A stretch of DNA of 14,567 nt from JBHPCZ01 sp042573625 (lineage in GTDB: Bacteria > Desulfobacterota > Desulfobacteria > Desulfobacterales > UBA11574), in NCBI GenBank assembly GCA_042573625.1, contig JBHPCZ010000087.1, forward strand, positions 1 through 14,567. The letters run 5' to 3'. The notes under the pieces are model-generated. The model was not told the origin of the DNA. It did no database searches and worked only from the letters and a program-made list of their open reading frames with translations. Made by a program: the position numbers and the translations under genes. Position 1 is the stretch's first letter. Each line of letters begins with the position of its first letter. Below are positions 1 through 8,026 of this stretch, piece by piece.

Positions 1-1
1 A

Positions 2-112
2 AAGAATGTTAAAGGCGCTGGTAAAGTCTTTAGAAAACAAACCCTTGAATCCTTGGACCCTCTTCTCCAACTAAATTGGAGAAGAACCAAAAATTATAAG
101 TTTAATTCGTAA
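2..112 (+). other. Possible C-terminal tail of an upstream gene
   Basis: The frame starting at base 2 stays open for 36 codons to a TAA at 110-112, two bases before the ATG of the next gene. If real, this would be the end of a gene beginning left of the window. The translated residues are rich in K, N and R and match no family I recognise. A 10-bp perfect inverted repeat (61-70 with 76-85, 5-base loop) lies inside it, which argues against a constrained coding sequence. An open frame of this length in AT-rich DNA can easily arise by chance. Confidence 0.15.
61..85 (+). other. 10-bp hairpin upstream of the first gene
   Basis: TCTTCTCCAA and TTGGAGAAGA form a perfect 10-bp stem around the loop CTAAA. 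No T-run follows, so a simple intrinsic terminator is unlikely. The hairpin ends 29 bases before the ATG at 115. Its right arm contains GGAG, the only Shine-Dalgarno-like sequence near that start, but it is too far away to serve it directly. It could be a processing site, the remains of a terminator, or chance. Confidence 0.35.
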
Positions 113-114
113 AG

Positions 115-1527
115 ATGAAAACATCCAAAACCAAGAAACAGAACAGAGAGTATGACGTCATTATTGTCGGTGGCGGACCCGCGGGCCTTTTTGCGGCCTA
201 TTACCTTTGTGAACATTCGGATCATAAGGTACTTCTCATCGAAAAGGGAAAGGGGACACAGAAACGGAAGTGTCCGATTAACAGCGAACAGAGATGCCAT
301 AAATGCAAGCCGTGCAATATCTTGTGCGGAATTGGCGGCGCAGGGCTTTTTTCCGATGGGAAATTAAATTATATCAATAAGTTAGGGAAGACAGATCTTA
401 CGCAGTTTATGTCGCCTAAAGAATCACGGGCGCTCATTGACGAAACCGAACAGATATTCAACCGGTTCGGTATGGACGGTCCGGTCTATCCTACCGACAT
501 GGAAGAAGCCAGGAATATCCGAAAGAAGGCCAAGCGGTTCGGTGTCGACCTGCTGATTATCAAACAGAAACACCTGGGCAGTGAATGTTTGCCCAAACAT
601 ATTGAGGATATGAGTGATTATATCAGATCCAAAGGAGTGAACATCCACACCTCGGAAGAGGTCAAGGATGTTATCGTTGATAACGGCCGGGTGGAAGGCG
701 TGGTTTCCAACCGGAAAAGATATTCTTCAGACAATGTCATCCTGGCACCCGGACGGGTAGGGGCGGACTGGGTCGGTAAGCTTGCAAAGAAATATGGTAT
801 CGGACGCAAACAGCGGGGTATCGAAGTCGGCGTTCGCGTGGAGGTTCACAATGACATTATGCAGGACCTTTGTGATATTATATACGACCCTACCTTTTTT
901 ATTCAGACCGGAAAGTACGATGACCAGACCCGGACCTTTTGTACGAACAGAGGAGGCGTTGTCTCTCTGGAAAACTACGCTAAATTTGTTTGTGTGAACG
1001 GCCACGCCTACAAACATAAAAAAACCGAGAATACCAATTTTGCTTTTTTATCCAAAGTGATTCTGACGGAACCGGTTACGGATAACCAGGCATACGGCGA
1101 GTCTATCGGTAATCTGGCAAATCTGATCGGCGGCGGCAAACCCATTTTACAGCGGTTTGGTGATCTTAAACGCGGTCGGCGCAGCACCTGGAACAGGGTC
1201 AGGAAGGGGTATATCGAGCCCACACTGACCGGTGTTGTTTGCGGTGATATTGCAATGGCCTTGCCTGAAAGGATTTTGACCAACATTGTCGAGGGATTGG
1301 AAAAGCTCAACCATGTCGTTCCGGGTGTATCCAATGACGAAACACTGCTTTACGCGCCGGAGATCAAGTTTTTTGCAACTCAAGTGAATACGGCTAACGA
1401 TCTGGAAACCAAAATCAGAGGCATGTACGTTGCCGGAGACGGACCCGGCGTAGCCGGAAACATTGTTTCGGCCAGCGCAACAGGGCTGATCCCTGCCAAA
1501 GCCATCATCGCCCGATCTGAGAAATAA
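115..1527 (+). CDS. FAD-dependent dehydrogenase-like oxidoreductase with Cys cluster
   Basis: This 470-residue flavoprotein resembles the widespread, poorly characterised FAD-dependent dehydrogenase family (COG2509-like). A Rossmann FAD/NAD-binding motif sits at residues 15-28 (VIIVGGGPAGLF, G19-G24) and an acidic strand end (LIEKG) at about 41-45. A cysteine cluster follows: C53, then C61-x2-C64-x2-C67-x3-C71, immediately before GGAGLFSDGK. The C-terminal FAD motif YVAGDGPG has D442. The cysteine spacing equals that of a 4Fe-4S ferredoxin motif; whether it binds a cluster is inference. The substrate is unknown. There is no signal peptide or membrane segment, so it is probably cytoplasmic. 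The ATG has no good Shine-Dalgarno, but the Rossmann motif lies at the expected distance from it. Only 16 bases separate it from the downstream PLP enzyme, suggesting co-transcription. Confidence 0.85.
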   Translation: MKTSKTKKQNREYDVIIVGGGPAGLFAAYYLCEHSDHKVLLIEKGKGTQKRKCPINSEQRCHKCKPCNILCGIGGAGLFSDGKLNYINKLGKTDLTQFMSPKESRALIDETEQIFNRFGMDGPVYPTDMEEARNIRKKAKRFGVDLLIIKQKHLGSECLPKHIEDMSDYIRSKGVNIHTSEEVKDVIVDNGRVEGVVSNRKRYSSDNVILAPGRVGADWVGKLAKKYGIGRKQRGIEVGVRVEVHNDIMQDLCDIIYDPTFFIQTGKYDDQTRTFCTNRGGVVSLENYAKFVCVNGHAYKHKKTENTNFAFLSKVILTEPVTDNQAYGESIGNLANLIGGGKPILQRFGDLKRGRRSTWNRVRKGYIEPTLTGVVCGDIAMALPERILTNIVEGLEKLNHVVPGVSNDETLLYAPEIKFFATQVNTANDLETKIRGMYVAGDGPGVAGNIVSASATGLIPAKAIIARSEK

Positions 1528-1543
1528 TGAGGAGAAATCACCT

Positions 1544-2707
1544 ATGGCAAAATCACCCCAACGCATCGAAACCCGACTGATTCACGCCGGCGAGCCTGAG
1601 CCGCGTATCAACGGAGCGGTCAGTATGCCGATTTTTCAGTCTTCCACCTTTGAATACGCCGGCCAGGACAGTTATCATGCCCTTAAATACATCCGTTTGA
1701 ACAACACGCCCAATCATATCGCGCTTCACCAAAAACTGGCGGCACTGGAAAATGCTGAGGCAGCTATTGTCACGGGCAGTGGAATGGCGGCGATTTCGAC
1801 GGCGCTTTTGGCTTTTCTGTCTTCGGGCGATCATTTTCTCGCACAGGAGTGTTTGTACGGCGGTACACATGATTTGATTACCAAAGATTTAATGACACTC
1901 GGTATTTCATTTGATTTTATCGACGGAGACGACCCTAATTCATGGGAAAGCAGTTTGAAACCCAATACCCGCCTTGTTTTGGTTGAAACCATGACCAATC
2001 CCCTGTTGCAGGTGGCCGATCTGAAAGCTATCGTTGAATTCGCGAGGGCGAACAACATCCTTTCGCTGATAGATAACACCTTTGCCAGCCCCGTAAACTT
2101 CCGCCCGCCGGAATGGGGATTTGATCTTTCACTCCACAGCTGCACCAAGTATCTAAACGGTCATTCGGATATTGTGGCCGGCGCCGTCATCGGCGGCAGG
2201 GACCTGATAAAAAAGGTCACCCATAAACTCAATCACCTCGGCGGATCGCTGGATCCCCACGCCTGTTTTCTGCTTCATCGCGGTATAAAGACGCTTGCGG
2301 TAAGGGTTAAATGCCAGAATGAAAGCGCCCTGCGGATTGCAAGGTTTCTGGAAAACCATCCATCGGTTGAGACTGTCAATTATCCCGGTCTGGAAAGCCA
2401 TCCCGGGTTTTTGCGGGCTCGTGAATTATTTGACGGCTGCAGCGGCATGTTGAGTTTCGAATTAAAAGGCGGCGTCGAGATCGCCGAACGGTTTTTAAAC
2501 AAACTTGCCCTGCCGATTTCCGCCCCGAGCCTTGGCGGCGTCGAAACCCTGATTACCCGGCCCGTTACAACGTCACACTCGGGGATGTCGCCTGAGGATC
2601 GCCAGGCATCGGGGATTTCCGACAGGCTGATCCGGGTGTCGGTGGGTATAGAGGCAACCGAAGATCTTGTCGCGGATTTTGATCAGGCGCTGAGCGCCTC
2701 TTCCTGA
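1544..2707 (+). CDS. Trans-sulfuration family PLP enzyme (cystathionine gamma-synthase/lyase-like)
   Basis: This 387-residue protein belongs to the Cys/Met-metabolism PLP-dependent family (cystathionine gamma-synthase, gamma- and beta-lyases, methionine gamma-lyase, O-acylhomoserine sulfhydrylase). Visible landmarks are the phosphate-binding TGSGMAA (77-83), D177 in LIDNTFASP, which should pair with the pyridine nitrogen, and K202 in HSCTKYLNGHSD, the expected Schiff-base lysine. LGGVETLITRP and SHSGM near the C-terminus are typical of the family. The loop usually written YxRxxNPT reads YIRLNNTPNH (from Y49), a variant spacing. The exact reaction cannot be told from sequence alone. The start is supported by GAGGAGA (1529-1535), 8 bases upstream. 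It probably shares an operon with the preceding oxidoreductase, which may hint at a role in sulfur amino-acid redox metabolism (inference). Confidence 0.9.
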   Translation: MAKSPQRIETRLIHAGEPEPRINGAVSMPIFQSSTFEYAGQDSYHALKYIRLNNTPNHIALHQKLAALENAEAAIVTGSGMAAISTALLAFLSSGDHFLAQECLYGGTHDLITKDLMTLGISFDFIDGDDPNSWESSLKPNTRLVLVETMTNPLLQVADLKAIVEFARANNILSLIDNTFASPVNFRPPEWGFDLSLHSCTKYLNGHSDIVAGAVIGGRDLIKKVTHKLNHLGGSLDPHACFLLHRGIKTLAVRVKCQNESALRIARFLENHPSVETVNYPGLESHPGFLRARELFDGCSGMLSFELKGGVEIAERFLNKLALPISAPSLGGVETLITRPVTTSHSGMSPEDRQASGISDRLIRVSVGIEATEDLVADFDQALSASS

Positions 2708-2811
2708 AACGTTTGAACCGGAATAACGGGCGATATTCCTAAAATATTATTTAATTTTAACACTACCCGGTGTTTCTTCAATTTGCTCTTCCTTGTTTAG
2801 AGTGAAAGATT

Positions 2812-3885
2812 ATGACTGTTTTCATACAACGGAAAAAAACGCAGCGAATAACGGTTGGAAGTGTAGATATTGGGGACATGGCGTCTATTTCCGTGCAATC
2901 CATGACCAATACCTTTACCCATGATGTTCCGGCTACGGTCTCTCAAATCAAGGGCTTAGAGGAAGCAGGATGCGAGATTGTAAGGGTCGCCGTTCCGGAT
3001 GAAAAGGCGGCGGCTGCCGTTTCTTCGATCAAGAAAAAAATTTCTATTCCGATTATTGCCGACATCCATTTCGACTACCGCCTGGCCGTCGCTTCAGCAA
3101 AAGCAGGTGCTGACGGGCTGAGATTAAATCCCGGCAATATCGGCGGGAAAAAGAAAATAAAGGCTGTTGTCGACTGCGCAAAGGCACATGGTATACCGAT
3201 TCGAATCGGGGTTAACTCGGGCTCCCTTGAAAAAGATATCCTGAAGAAATATGGTGGCGCAAGCGCAGAAGCCATGGTCGAAAGTGCAATTCGGCACATC
3301 GAAATATTGAGGTCACAGGACTTTCATAATATAAAAATATCCATAAAGGCGGCGGATGTCGGTCGTACCGTCGATGCATACCGGCTGCTATCGTCAAAAA
3401 CTGACCTTCCCCTTCATGTCGGGGTGACAGAAGCCGGCGGGCTCTATTCCGGAATCGTAAAGTCTTCTCTGGGGATAGGGATGCTTCTTGCAGAGGGTAT
3501 CGGAGATACCATTCGTGTCTCTTTGACCCGCGACCCAGTTGAAGAAGTGCGGGTTGGATACGAGATACTGAAAGCGCTGGATATTCGAAAGCATGGTCCG
3601 GATATCATATCGTGTCCGACCTGTGGTCGATGCAAAATCGATCTGTTTGATATTGCGGAACGTGTTGAAAGGGCTCTCATATTAAAGCCTTTGCCGATCA
3701 AGATCGCCATTATGGGCTGCGTCGTTAACGGACCGGGAGAGGCAAAAGAGGCCGATATCGGTATTGCCGGTGGGGATGGTTACGGGGTGCTTTTCAAGAA
3801 GGGAGAGGTTGTCAAGAAATTTCCCGAAGAAAAGCTGGTTGAGATTCTACTGAAAGAGGTCGAAAATTGGAATGAAAAAGGTTGA
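2812..3885 (+). CDS. ispG: 4-hydroxy-3-methylbut-2-enyl diphosphate synthase
   Basis: IspG (GcpE) converts methylerythritol cyclodiphosphate to hydroxymethylbutenyl diphosphate, the penultimate step of the non-mevalonate isoprenoid pathway, using a 4Fe-4S cluster. The 357-residue protein has the family's N-terminal TIM-barrel signature (VQSMTNTFTHDV, then DIHFDYRLA and GLRLNPGNIG). The C-terminal cluster domain shows C268-P-T-C271-G-R and C303-V-V-N-G-P-G-E310, the three cysteines plus the glutamate expected to hold the cluster. The length is typical of the short bacterial form. A 104-base gap separates it from the upstream gene, so it may have its own promoter, though I saw no convincing one. 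The next gene, proS, starts 29 bases after its stop, suggesting an ispG-proS transcript. Confidence 0.97.
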   Translation: MTVFIQRKKTQRITVGSVDIGDMASISVQSMTNTFTHDVPATVSQIKGLEEAGCEIVRVAVPDEKAAAAVSSIKKKISIPIIADIHFDYRLAVASAKAGADGLRLNPGNIGGKKKIKAVVDCAKAHGIPIRIGVNSGSLEKDILKKYGGASAEAMVESAIRHIEILRSQDFHNIKISIKAADVGRTVDAYRLLSSKTDLPLHVGVTEAGGLYSGIVKSSLGIGMLLAEGIGDTIRVSLTRDPVEEVRVGYEILKALDIRKHGPDIISCPTCGRCKIDLFDIAERVERALILKPLPIKIAIMGCVVNGPGEAKEADIGIAGGDGYGVLFKKGEVVKKFPEEKLVEILLKEVENWNEKG

Positions 3886-3914
3886 AAACTGGAATGGTTA
3901 GAAAAGGATCAAAC

Positions 3915-5435
3915 ATGGGAAAAAAGGAAGTAACAGCAATAACACCGACGAGAAATGAAGATTACCCGGAATGGTACCAGCAGGTGGTCAAGGCATCGGA
4001 TTTGGCAGAGAAATCACCGGTGAGAGGTTGTATGGTGATAAAACCGTGGGGATATTCCCTCTGGGAAAACATCATGGGGGTTCTCAACAACCTGTTTAAG
4101 GAGACAGGAGTTAAAAATGCCTATTTCCCTTTGTTTATTCCGTTATCTTTTCTTGAAAAAGAAGCGGAGCATGTGGAAGGCTTTGCGAAAGAATGCGCGG
4201 TGGTCACACACCACAGGCTCAAAAAGGGACCTGACGGCGGTCTTGTACCTGCGGGTGCCCTCAATGAACCCCTGGTTGTGCGGCCCACTTCCGAGACCAT
4301 CATCGGGGATTCGTTTTCGAAGTGGGTGAGCAGTTATCGCGACCTTCCGATCTTGATCAATCAGTGGGCAAATGTGGTCAGATGGGAAATGCGGACCCGT
4401 ATTTTTTTAAGAACCAGCGAATTTCTCTGGCAGGAGGGTCATTCAGCCCACGCGACACAGGAAGAGGCCATGGAGCGGACAATTATGATGCTCGATGCTT
4501 ACGAAAAGCTTGCCAGAGACTTCCTGGCAATACCGGTCATTAAAGGAAGAAAGACGCCTGCGGAAAGGTTTCCCGGAGCGGTTGACACCCTGTGTATGGA
4601 AGCAATGATGCAGGACAGAAAAGCCCTTCAGGCCGGGACTTCGCATTTTCTGGGGCAGAATTTTGCCAGGGCGTCTGACATCAAGTTCCAGTCTGCGGAA
4701 GAGAAGGAGGAGTACGCCTGGACAGTTTCATGGGGTGCATCCACCCGCCTCATCGGCGGGTTGATCATGACACACGGGGACGATGATGGTCTCATTCTTC
4801 CGCCGAAAATTGCATCCGCTCACGTTGTTCTTCTGCCCATAATAAAAAAACCATCCGACCGGTCCGGGGTGATGGAATATACCGAAATCCTGGTTAAGGA
4901 ACTGAGAGATATCTTCTACCATGGTCGAAGGCTTGAGATTGAGATTGATGACCGCGATATCGGGGGTGCCAGGGGATGGGACTGGATTAAAAAAGGCATC
5001 CCATTGCGAGTTGAAATCGGACCCAGGGATATTTCGAACAATTCCGTCTTTGTTGGAAGGAGAGACAGGGGGCACAGGGATAAGGCGTCCGTTAAAAGGG
5101 ATCGTTTCGTTTCAGAAATAACCGCTATTCTGGACGAAATACAGGAAAACCTTTTTGAGCGCGCACTGTCATTGAGAGAAACGCATACTGTAACCATCGA
5201 AGGCAAAAACGAATTTTACGAATTCTTCACTCCGGAGAATCCGGAAAAACCTGAAATTCACGGCGGGTTTGCCTTGTCCCACTGGTGTGGCTCAGATGCG
5301 TGTGAATTGAAAATAAAGGAAGATCTTAAGGTGACGATCCGGTGTATTCCCTTAGATGACGAAAGCGAAAAAGGGGAGTGCATCTGTTGCAATCAACCCG
5401 GCACGGGGCGGGTTGTGTTTGCAAAGTCCTATTAG
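3915..5435 (+). CDS. proS: Prolyl-tRNA synthetase, archaeal/eukaryotic (Thermus-like) type
   Basis: This class II synthetase charges tRNA-Pro with proline. The protein has 506 residues from the ATG at 3915, which follows AAGGA (3904-3908) at a 6-base spacing; an in-frame TTG at 3882 would overlap the ispG stop and has no ribosome site. Visible motifs are the proline-pocket RPTSET (123-128), motif 2 with R166 and EFLWQEGHSAH (from 169), and motif 3 with HGDDDGL (287-293). The bacterial editing (INS) domain is absent. The C-terminal domain carries C458-x4-C463 and C489-x2-C492 and ends in a Tyr, the layout of the Thermus thermophilus enzyme, where these bind zinc and the terminal Tyr reaches the active site. 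Without the INS domain, clearance of Ala-tRNA-Pro would need a free-standing editing protein (not seen here). Confidence 0.97.
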   Translation: MGKKEVTAITPTRNEDYPEWYQQVVKASDLAEKSPVRGCMVIKPWGYSLWENIMGVLNNLFKETGVKNAYFPLFIPLSFLEKEAEHVEGFAKECAVVTHHRLKKGPDGGLVPAGALNEPLVVRPTSETIIGDSFSKWVSSYRDLPILINQWANVVRWEMRTRIFLRTSEFLWQEGHSAHATQEEAMERTIMMLDAYEKLARDFLAIPVIKGRKTPAERFPGAVDTLCMEAMMQDRKALQAGTSHFLGQNFARASDIKFQSAEEKEEYAWTVSWGASTRLIGGLIMTHGDDDGLILPPKIASAHVVLLPIIKKPSDRSGVMEYTEILVKELRDIFYHGRRLEIEIDDRDIGGARGWDWIKKGIPLRVEIGPRDISNNSVFVGRRDRGHRDKASVKRDRFVSEITAILDEIQENLFERALSLRETHTVTIEGKNEFYEFFTPENPEKPEIHGGFALSHWCGSDACELKIKEDLKVTIRCIPLDDESEKGECICCNQPGTGRVVFAKSY

Positions 5436-5523
5436 GAGTAACTTAAACCCTCTGCGTATAATTGGTGGAGGACCCGGACAGGTCAACCGATCTAAAGTGC
5501 CACGATACGGAAGGTATCATTAA

Positions 5524-5734
5524 ACAGGTGTTTTCAATATCGAATATCGAATATCCAATATCGAATACAGAAGGAAAACAGCGTGTTTTTCTTCGGGTTG
5601 AATCTTCAGTGAAATTTGGCGCTGTTATTTTTCACAGGCCGAAAAGACTTGATCATTCGACATTCCTTGTTGGACATTGGATATTCGGTGACACTAAAAT
5701 AGCGACGGTTTTCACAGCGGAGGGCGATTCCTCC
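5524..5734 (+). repeat. Dispersed structured repeat, copy A (inverted heptad arrays)
   Basis: About 211 bases that align with 9801-10013 over almost their full length with scattered substitutions and small indels, in the same orientation. The left arm is a period-7 array of TATCGAA-like units: 5538-5565 has four units reading TATCGAA, TATCGAA, TATCCAA, TATCGAA, flanked by diverged ones. The right arm (5656-5690) has five units of the reverse complement type: TTCGACA, TTCCTTG, TTGGACA, TTGGATA, TTCGGTG. The arms can therefore fold on each other across a spacer of about 85 bases. A small hairpin (GGAGG 5719-5723 with CCTCC 5730-5734) closes the right end. It fills most of the proS-rel gap. An open frame crosses it but is broken in the other copy, so the element is judged non-coding. 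Confidence 0.8.
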
Positions 5735-5771
5735 ATCGTGGGTGCTTCCTGATTACCTTCCACTGTGAGGT

Positions 5772-5789
5772 AGAAGAGTTCACTCTTTT
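5772..5789 (+). other. Short hairpin in the rel/spoT leader
   Basis: AGAAGAG and CTCTTTT can pair in RNA around the tetraloop TTCA (7 pairs, one G-U). It ends 28 bases before the GTG start at 5818. It may be a leader structure or chance; the start itself has only a weak ribosome site. Confidence 0.25.
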
Positions 5790-5817
5790 CAATTGTGAAA
5801 CAAAGTAGAGCAAGATA

Positions 5818-7959
5818 GTGATTCGTATCAACGACATATTAGAAAAGGTTGCCGAATATAACCCTGACGCGGTTCTGGACATCATTGATCGTGCTTATAT
5901 TTACTCGGCCAAGGTTCACGAAGGACAGGTCAGGCTATCCGGTGAGCCATACCTGTCTCACCCCCTTGAAGTGGCGGGGATTCTGGCGGATATGAAGCTT
6001 GATCTGGTGAGTGTTGCTGCCGGTCTTTTGCACGATGTGATCGAAGATACCCATGCAACCGCTGAAGACATTGAGGAGATGTTTGGCCCGGAGGTACTGC
6101 ATATTGTTTCCGGAGTAACCAATTTGAGTGTTCTTATCTTTGACAGCTCTCTGGAGCGTCAGGCAGAGAGCATTAGAAAGATGCTCCTCGCCATGGCGGA
6201 CGATATACGGGTCATATTGATCAAGCTGGCCGATCGACTTCACAATATGAGGACGCTGGATTTTCATTCAGAGAAGAAAAGAAAAAAAATTGCTCAGGAA
6301 ACCCACGATATTTATGCGCCGATTGCTGGACGACTCGGTATTTACTGGATAAAAAAGGAGCTCGAAGATACGGCATTCAAGTATCTGCAACCCGAAGAGT
6401 ATCATAAAATTAAACATCTCGTCAGAAAGGATCAGGAGGAACGCGAGAAATATATTGAATCTGTCAAAACCAATCTTAAAGAAGAAATGGAGAATAACAA
6501 CCTAAAAGGCGAGGTGTTGGGCAGATACAAATATTATTACAGTATCTATAAAAAGATGCTTGAACAGGATCTTCCCTTTGAAGAGATATATGATGTTATT
6601 GCCTTTAGAATTATCCTCGATACAATATCCAATTGCTATGAGGCGCTCGGGCTTATCCATGCCCTGTGGAAACCGGTTCCGAAAAAGTTCAAGGATTATA
6701 TCGGTGTACCCAAACCCAACATGTACCAATCCCTTCACACAACGGTTATCGGGCCGTTTGGTGAACGCATAGAGATTCAAATTCGGACTCACGAAATGGA
6801 CAAGGTCGCTGAATCCGGCATCGCGGCTCACTGGGGCTATAAAGAGGGTTCAAACATTGACGACAACATCAATGAGGCATTTGCCTGGATTAAAAACCTG
6901 GTCGAGAATCAGGAAAATTTCAGGGATCCGGACGAGTTTCTGGAAAATGTCCGTATCGACCTCTTTCCTGATGATGTCTATGTTTTTACGCCGCGTGGAG
7001 AGATAAAATCGATTTCCAGAGGTGCCACACCGGTTGATTTCGCCTATGCAATTCATACAGAGGTGGGGAATCAGTGTACCGGAGCCAAAGTGAACGGACG
7101 TATCGTTCCGTTGCAATATGAACTGAAAACCGGAGATATCGTTCAAATCATAACATCGAAAAACCACCACCCGAGCAAGGATTGGCTGAATTTTGTCAAG
7201 ACAGTCAAAGCCCGTTCAAGGATTCGCCAATGGATCAAGACCCAGGAAAAGGAGCGGAGCCTCACCCTGGGTCGGGAGATGTGCGAAAAGGCTTTTCGCA
7301 AGGCACGCCTGAATTTTAATACGGTTTTGAAATCAGAAGAGATGGATAAGGCAGTCGAGCATTTCGGCTTTAAGACTGCCAATGATCTGATCGCAAGTGT
7401 TGGTTACGGCAAAATTACTCCGTTGCAGATCATGGGAAAGGTGGCCCCGAAACCTGAACCGGAGGAAGGGCACGAGTCGATTTTAAACAAAATAATCAGC
7501 CGTGTTCGGAAAAAGAAGCTCAAGGGTGGAGTCATCGTAAAAGGCGTTGACGATATCCTTATAAAATTTGGCAAGTGCTGCCAGCCGGTTCCCGGAGATC
7601 CGATTACAGGCTATATTACGCGGGGGTTTGGTGTGACCGTTCACAGGATTAATTGTGTAAACGCCCTAAAAATGAATCCAGATCGACGGATCGATGTGGA
7701 ATGGAACATGGACGATACCGAGGCATATCCTGTGAAGATTTACGTGCGTTGCCACGACAGGGTGGGATTGTTAGCTGATATCGCATCCACCATCAGTAAA
7801 AATGGCGCGAACATACTCAGCGCAAATACTGAGACCCGCGGAAATAAGATCGTCGACAGTTACTTTACCATCTCTGTTGACGATACCGGGCATTTGGAAA
7901 GGGTTCTTTCGTCGATTAAAAAGTTAAAGCTTATTCAGGAAGTAAAAAGGATATCCTGA
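5818..7959 (+). CDS. Bifunctional (p)ppGpp synthetase/hydrolase (RSH family)
   Basis: This long RelA/SpoT-homologue (713 residues) makes and degrades the stringent-response alarmone (p)ppGpp. Domains in order: an HD hydrolase domain with H48, H72-D73, E76-D77 and D139, all intact; a synthetase domain with GRYKYYYSIYKK (235-246), KFKDYIGVPKPNMYQSLHT (290-308) and E319 in EIQIRT; a TGS domain (about 381-443); a zinc-finger-type domain with C587-C588, H609 and C613; and a C-terminal ACT domain (about 640-713). The intact HD residues and the basic KFKD (RXKD-type rather than the ExDD of synthetase-only RelA) indicate a bifunctional enzyme. An in-frame TAG at 5806-5808 leaves GTG 5818 as the most upstream reasonable start, and it gives a normal N-terminus. 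The symbol could be rel or spoT; I cannot choose between them. Confidence 0.96.
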   Translation: MIRINDILEKVAEYNPDAVLDIIDRAYIYSAKVHEGQVRLSGEPYLSHPLEVAGILADMKLDLVSVAAGLLHDVIEDTHATAEDIEEMFGPEVLHIVSGVTNLSVLIFDSSLERQAESIRKMLLAMADDIRVILIKLADRLHNMRTLDFHSEKKRKKIAQETHDIYAPIAGRLGIYWIKKELEDTAFKYLQPEEYHKIKHLVRKDQEEREKYIESVKTNLKEEMENNNLKGEVLGRYKYYYSIYKKMLEQDLPFEEIYDVIAFRIILDTISNCYEALGLIHALWKPVPKKFKDYIGVPKPNMYQSLHTTVIGPFGERIEIQIRTHEMDKVAESGIAAHWGYKEGSNIDDNINEAFAWIKNLVENQENFRDPDEFLENVRIDLFPDDVYVFTPRGEIKSISRGATPVDFAYAIHTEVGNQCTGAKVNGRIVPLQYELKTGDIVQIITSKNHHPSKDWLNFVKTVKARSRIRQWIKTQEKERSLTLGREMCEKAFRKARLNFNTVLKSEEMDKAVEHFGFKTANDLIASVGYGKITPLQIMGKVAPKPEPEEGHESILNKIISRVRKKKLKGGVIVKGVDDILIKFGKCCQPVPGDPITGYITRGFGVTVHRINCVNALKMNPDRRIDVEWNMDDTEAYPVKIYVRCHDRVGLLADIASTISKNGANILSANTETRGNKIVDSYFTISVDDTGHLERVLSSIKKLKLIQEVKRIS

Positions 7960-7978
7960 TCCGTCTGTATTACGGATC
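7958..7978 (+). terminator. Weak hairpin at the end of the rel/spoT gene
   Basis: GATCCGT (7958-7964) and ACGGATC (7972-7978) form a 7-bp stem with a 7-base loop, beginning in the stop codon. The sequence after it is T-rich but has no uninterrupted U-tract. It lies in the gap between convergent genes and may act as a weak terminator. Confidence 0.35.
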
Positions 7979-8026
7979 CGGCCTGCTCTGTTTGTCTTCT
8001 TTGAGACACTTCATGAGAAATGCGGG

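Noticed and set aside
3882..3914. Upstream TTG start for proS overlapping the ispG stop
   Set aside because: The ATG at 3915 has AAGGA at good spacing and gives a normal N-terminus; the TTG has no ribosome site and adds 11 atypical residues.
5537..5571. Heptad repeats as a small CRISPR-like array
   Set aside because: The units are 7 bases with no spacers and occur as inverted arms of a larger element; no cas genes are present.
5462..5752. A 96-codon plus-strand open frame in the proS-rel gap
   Set aside because: It runs through repeat copy A, and the matching frame in copy B is broken by stop codons and indels. There is no ribosome site, so it is treated as a by-product of the repeat.
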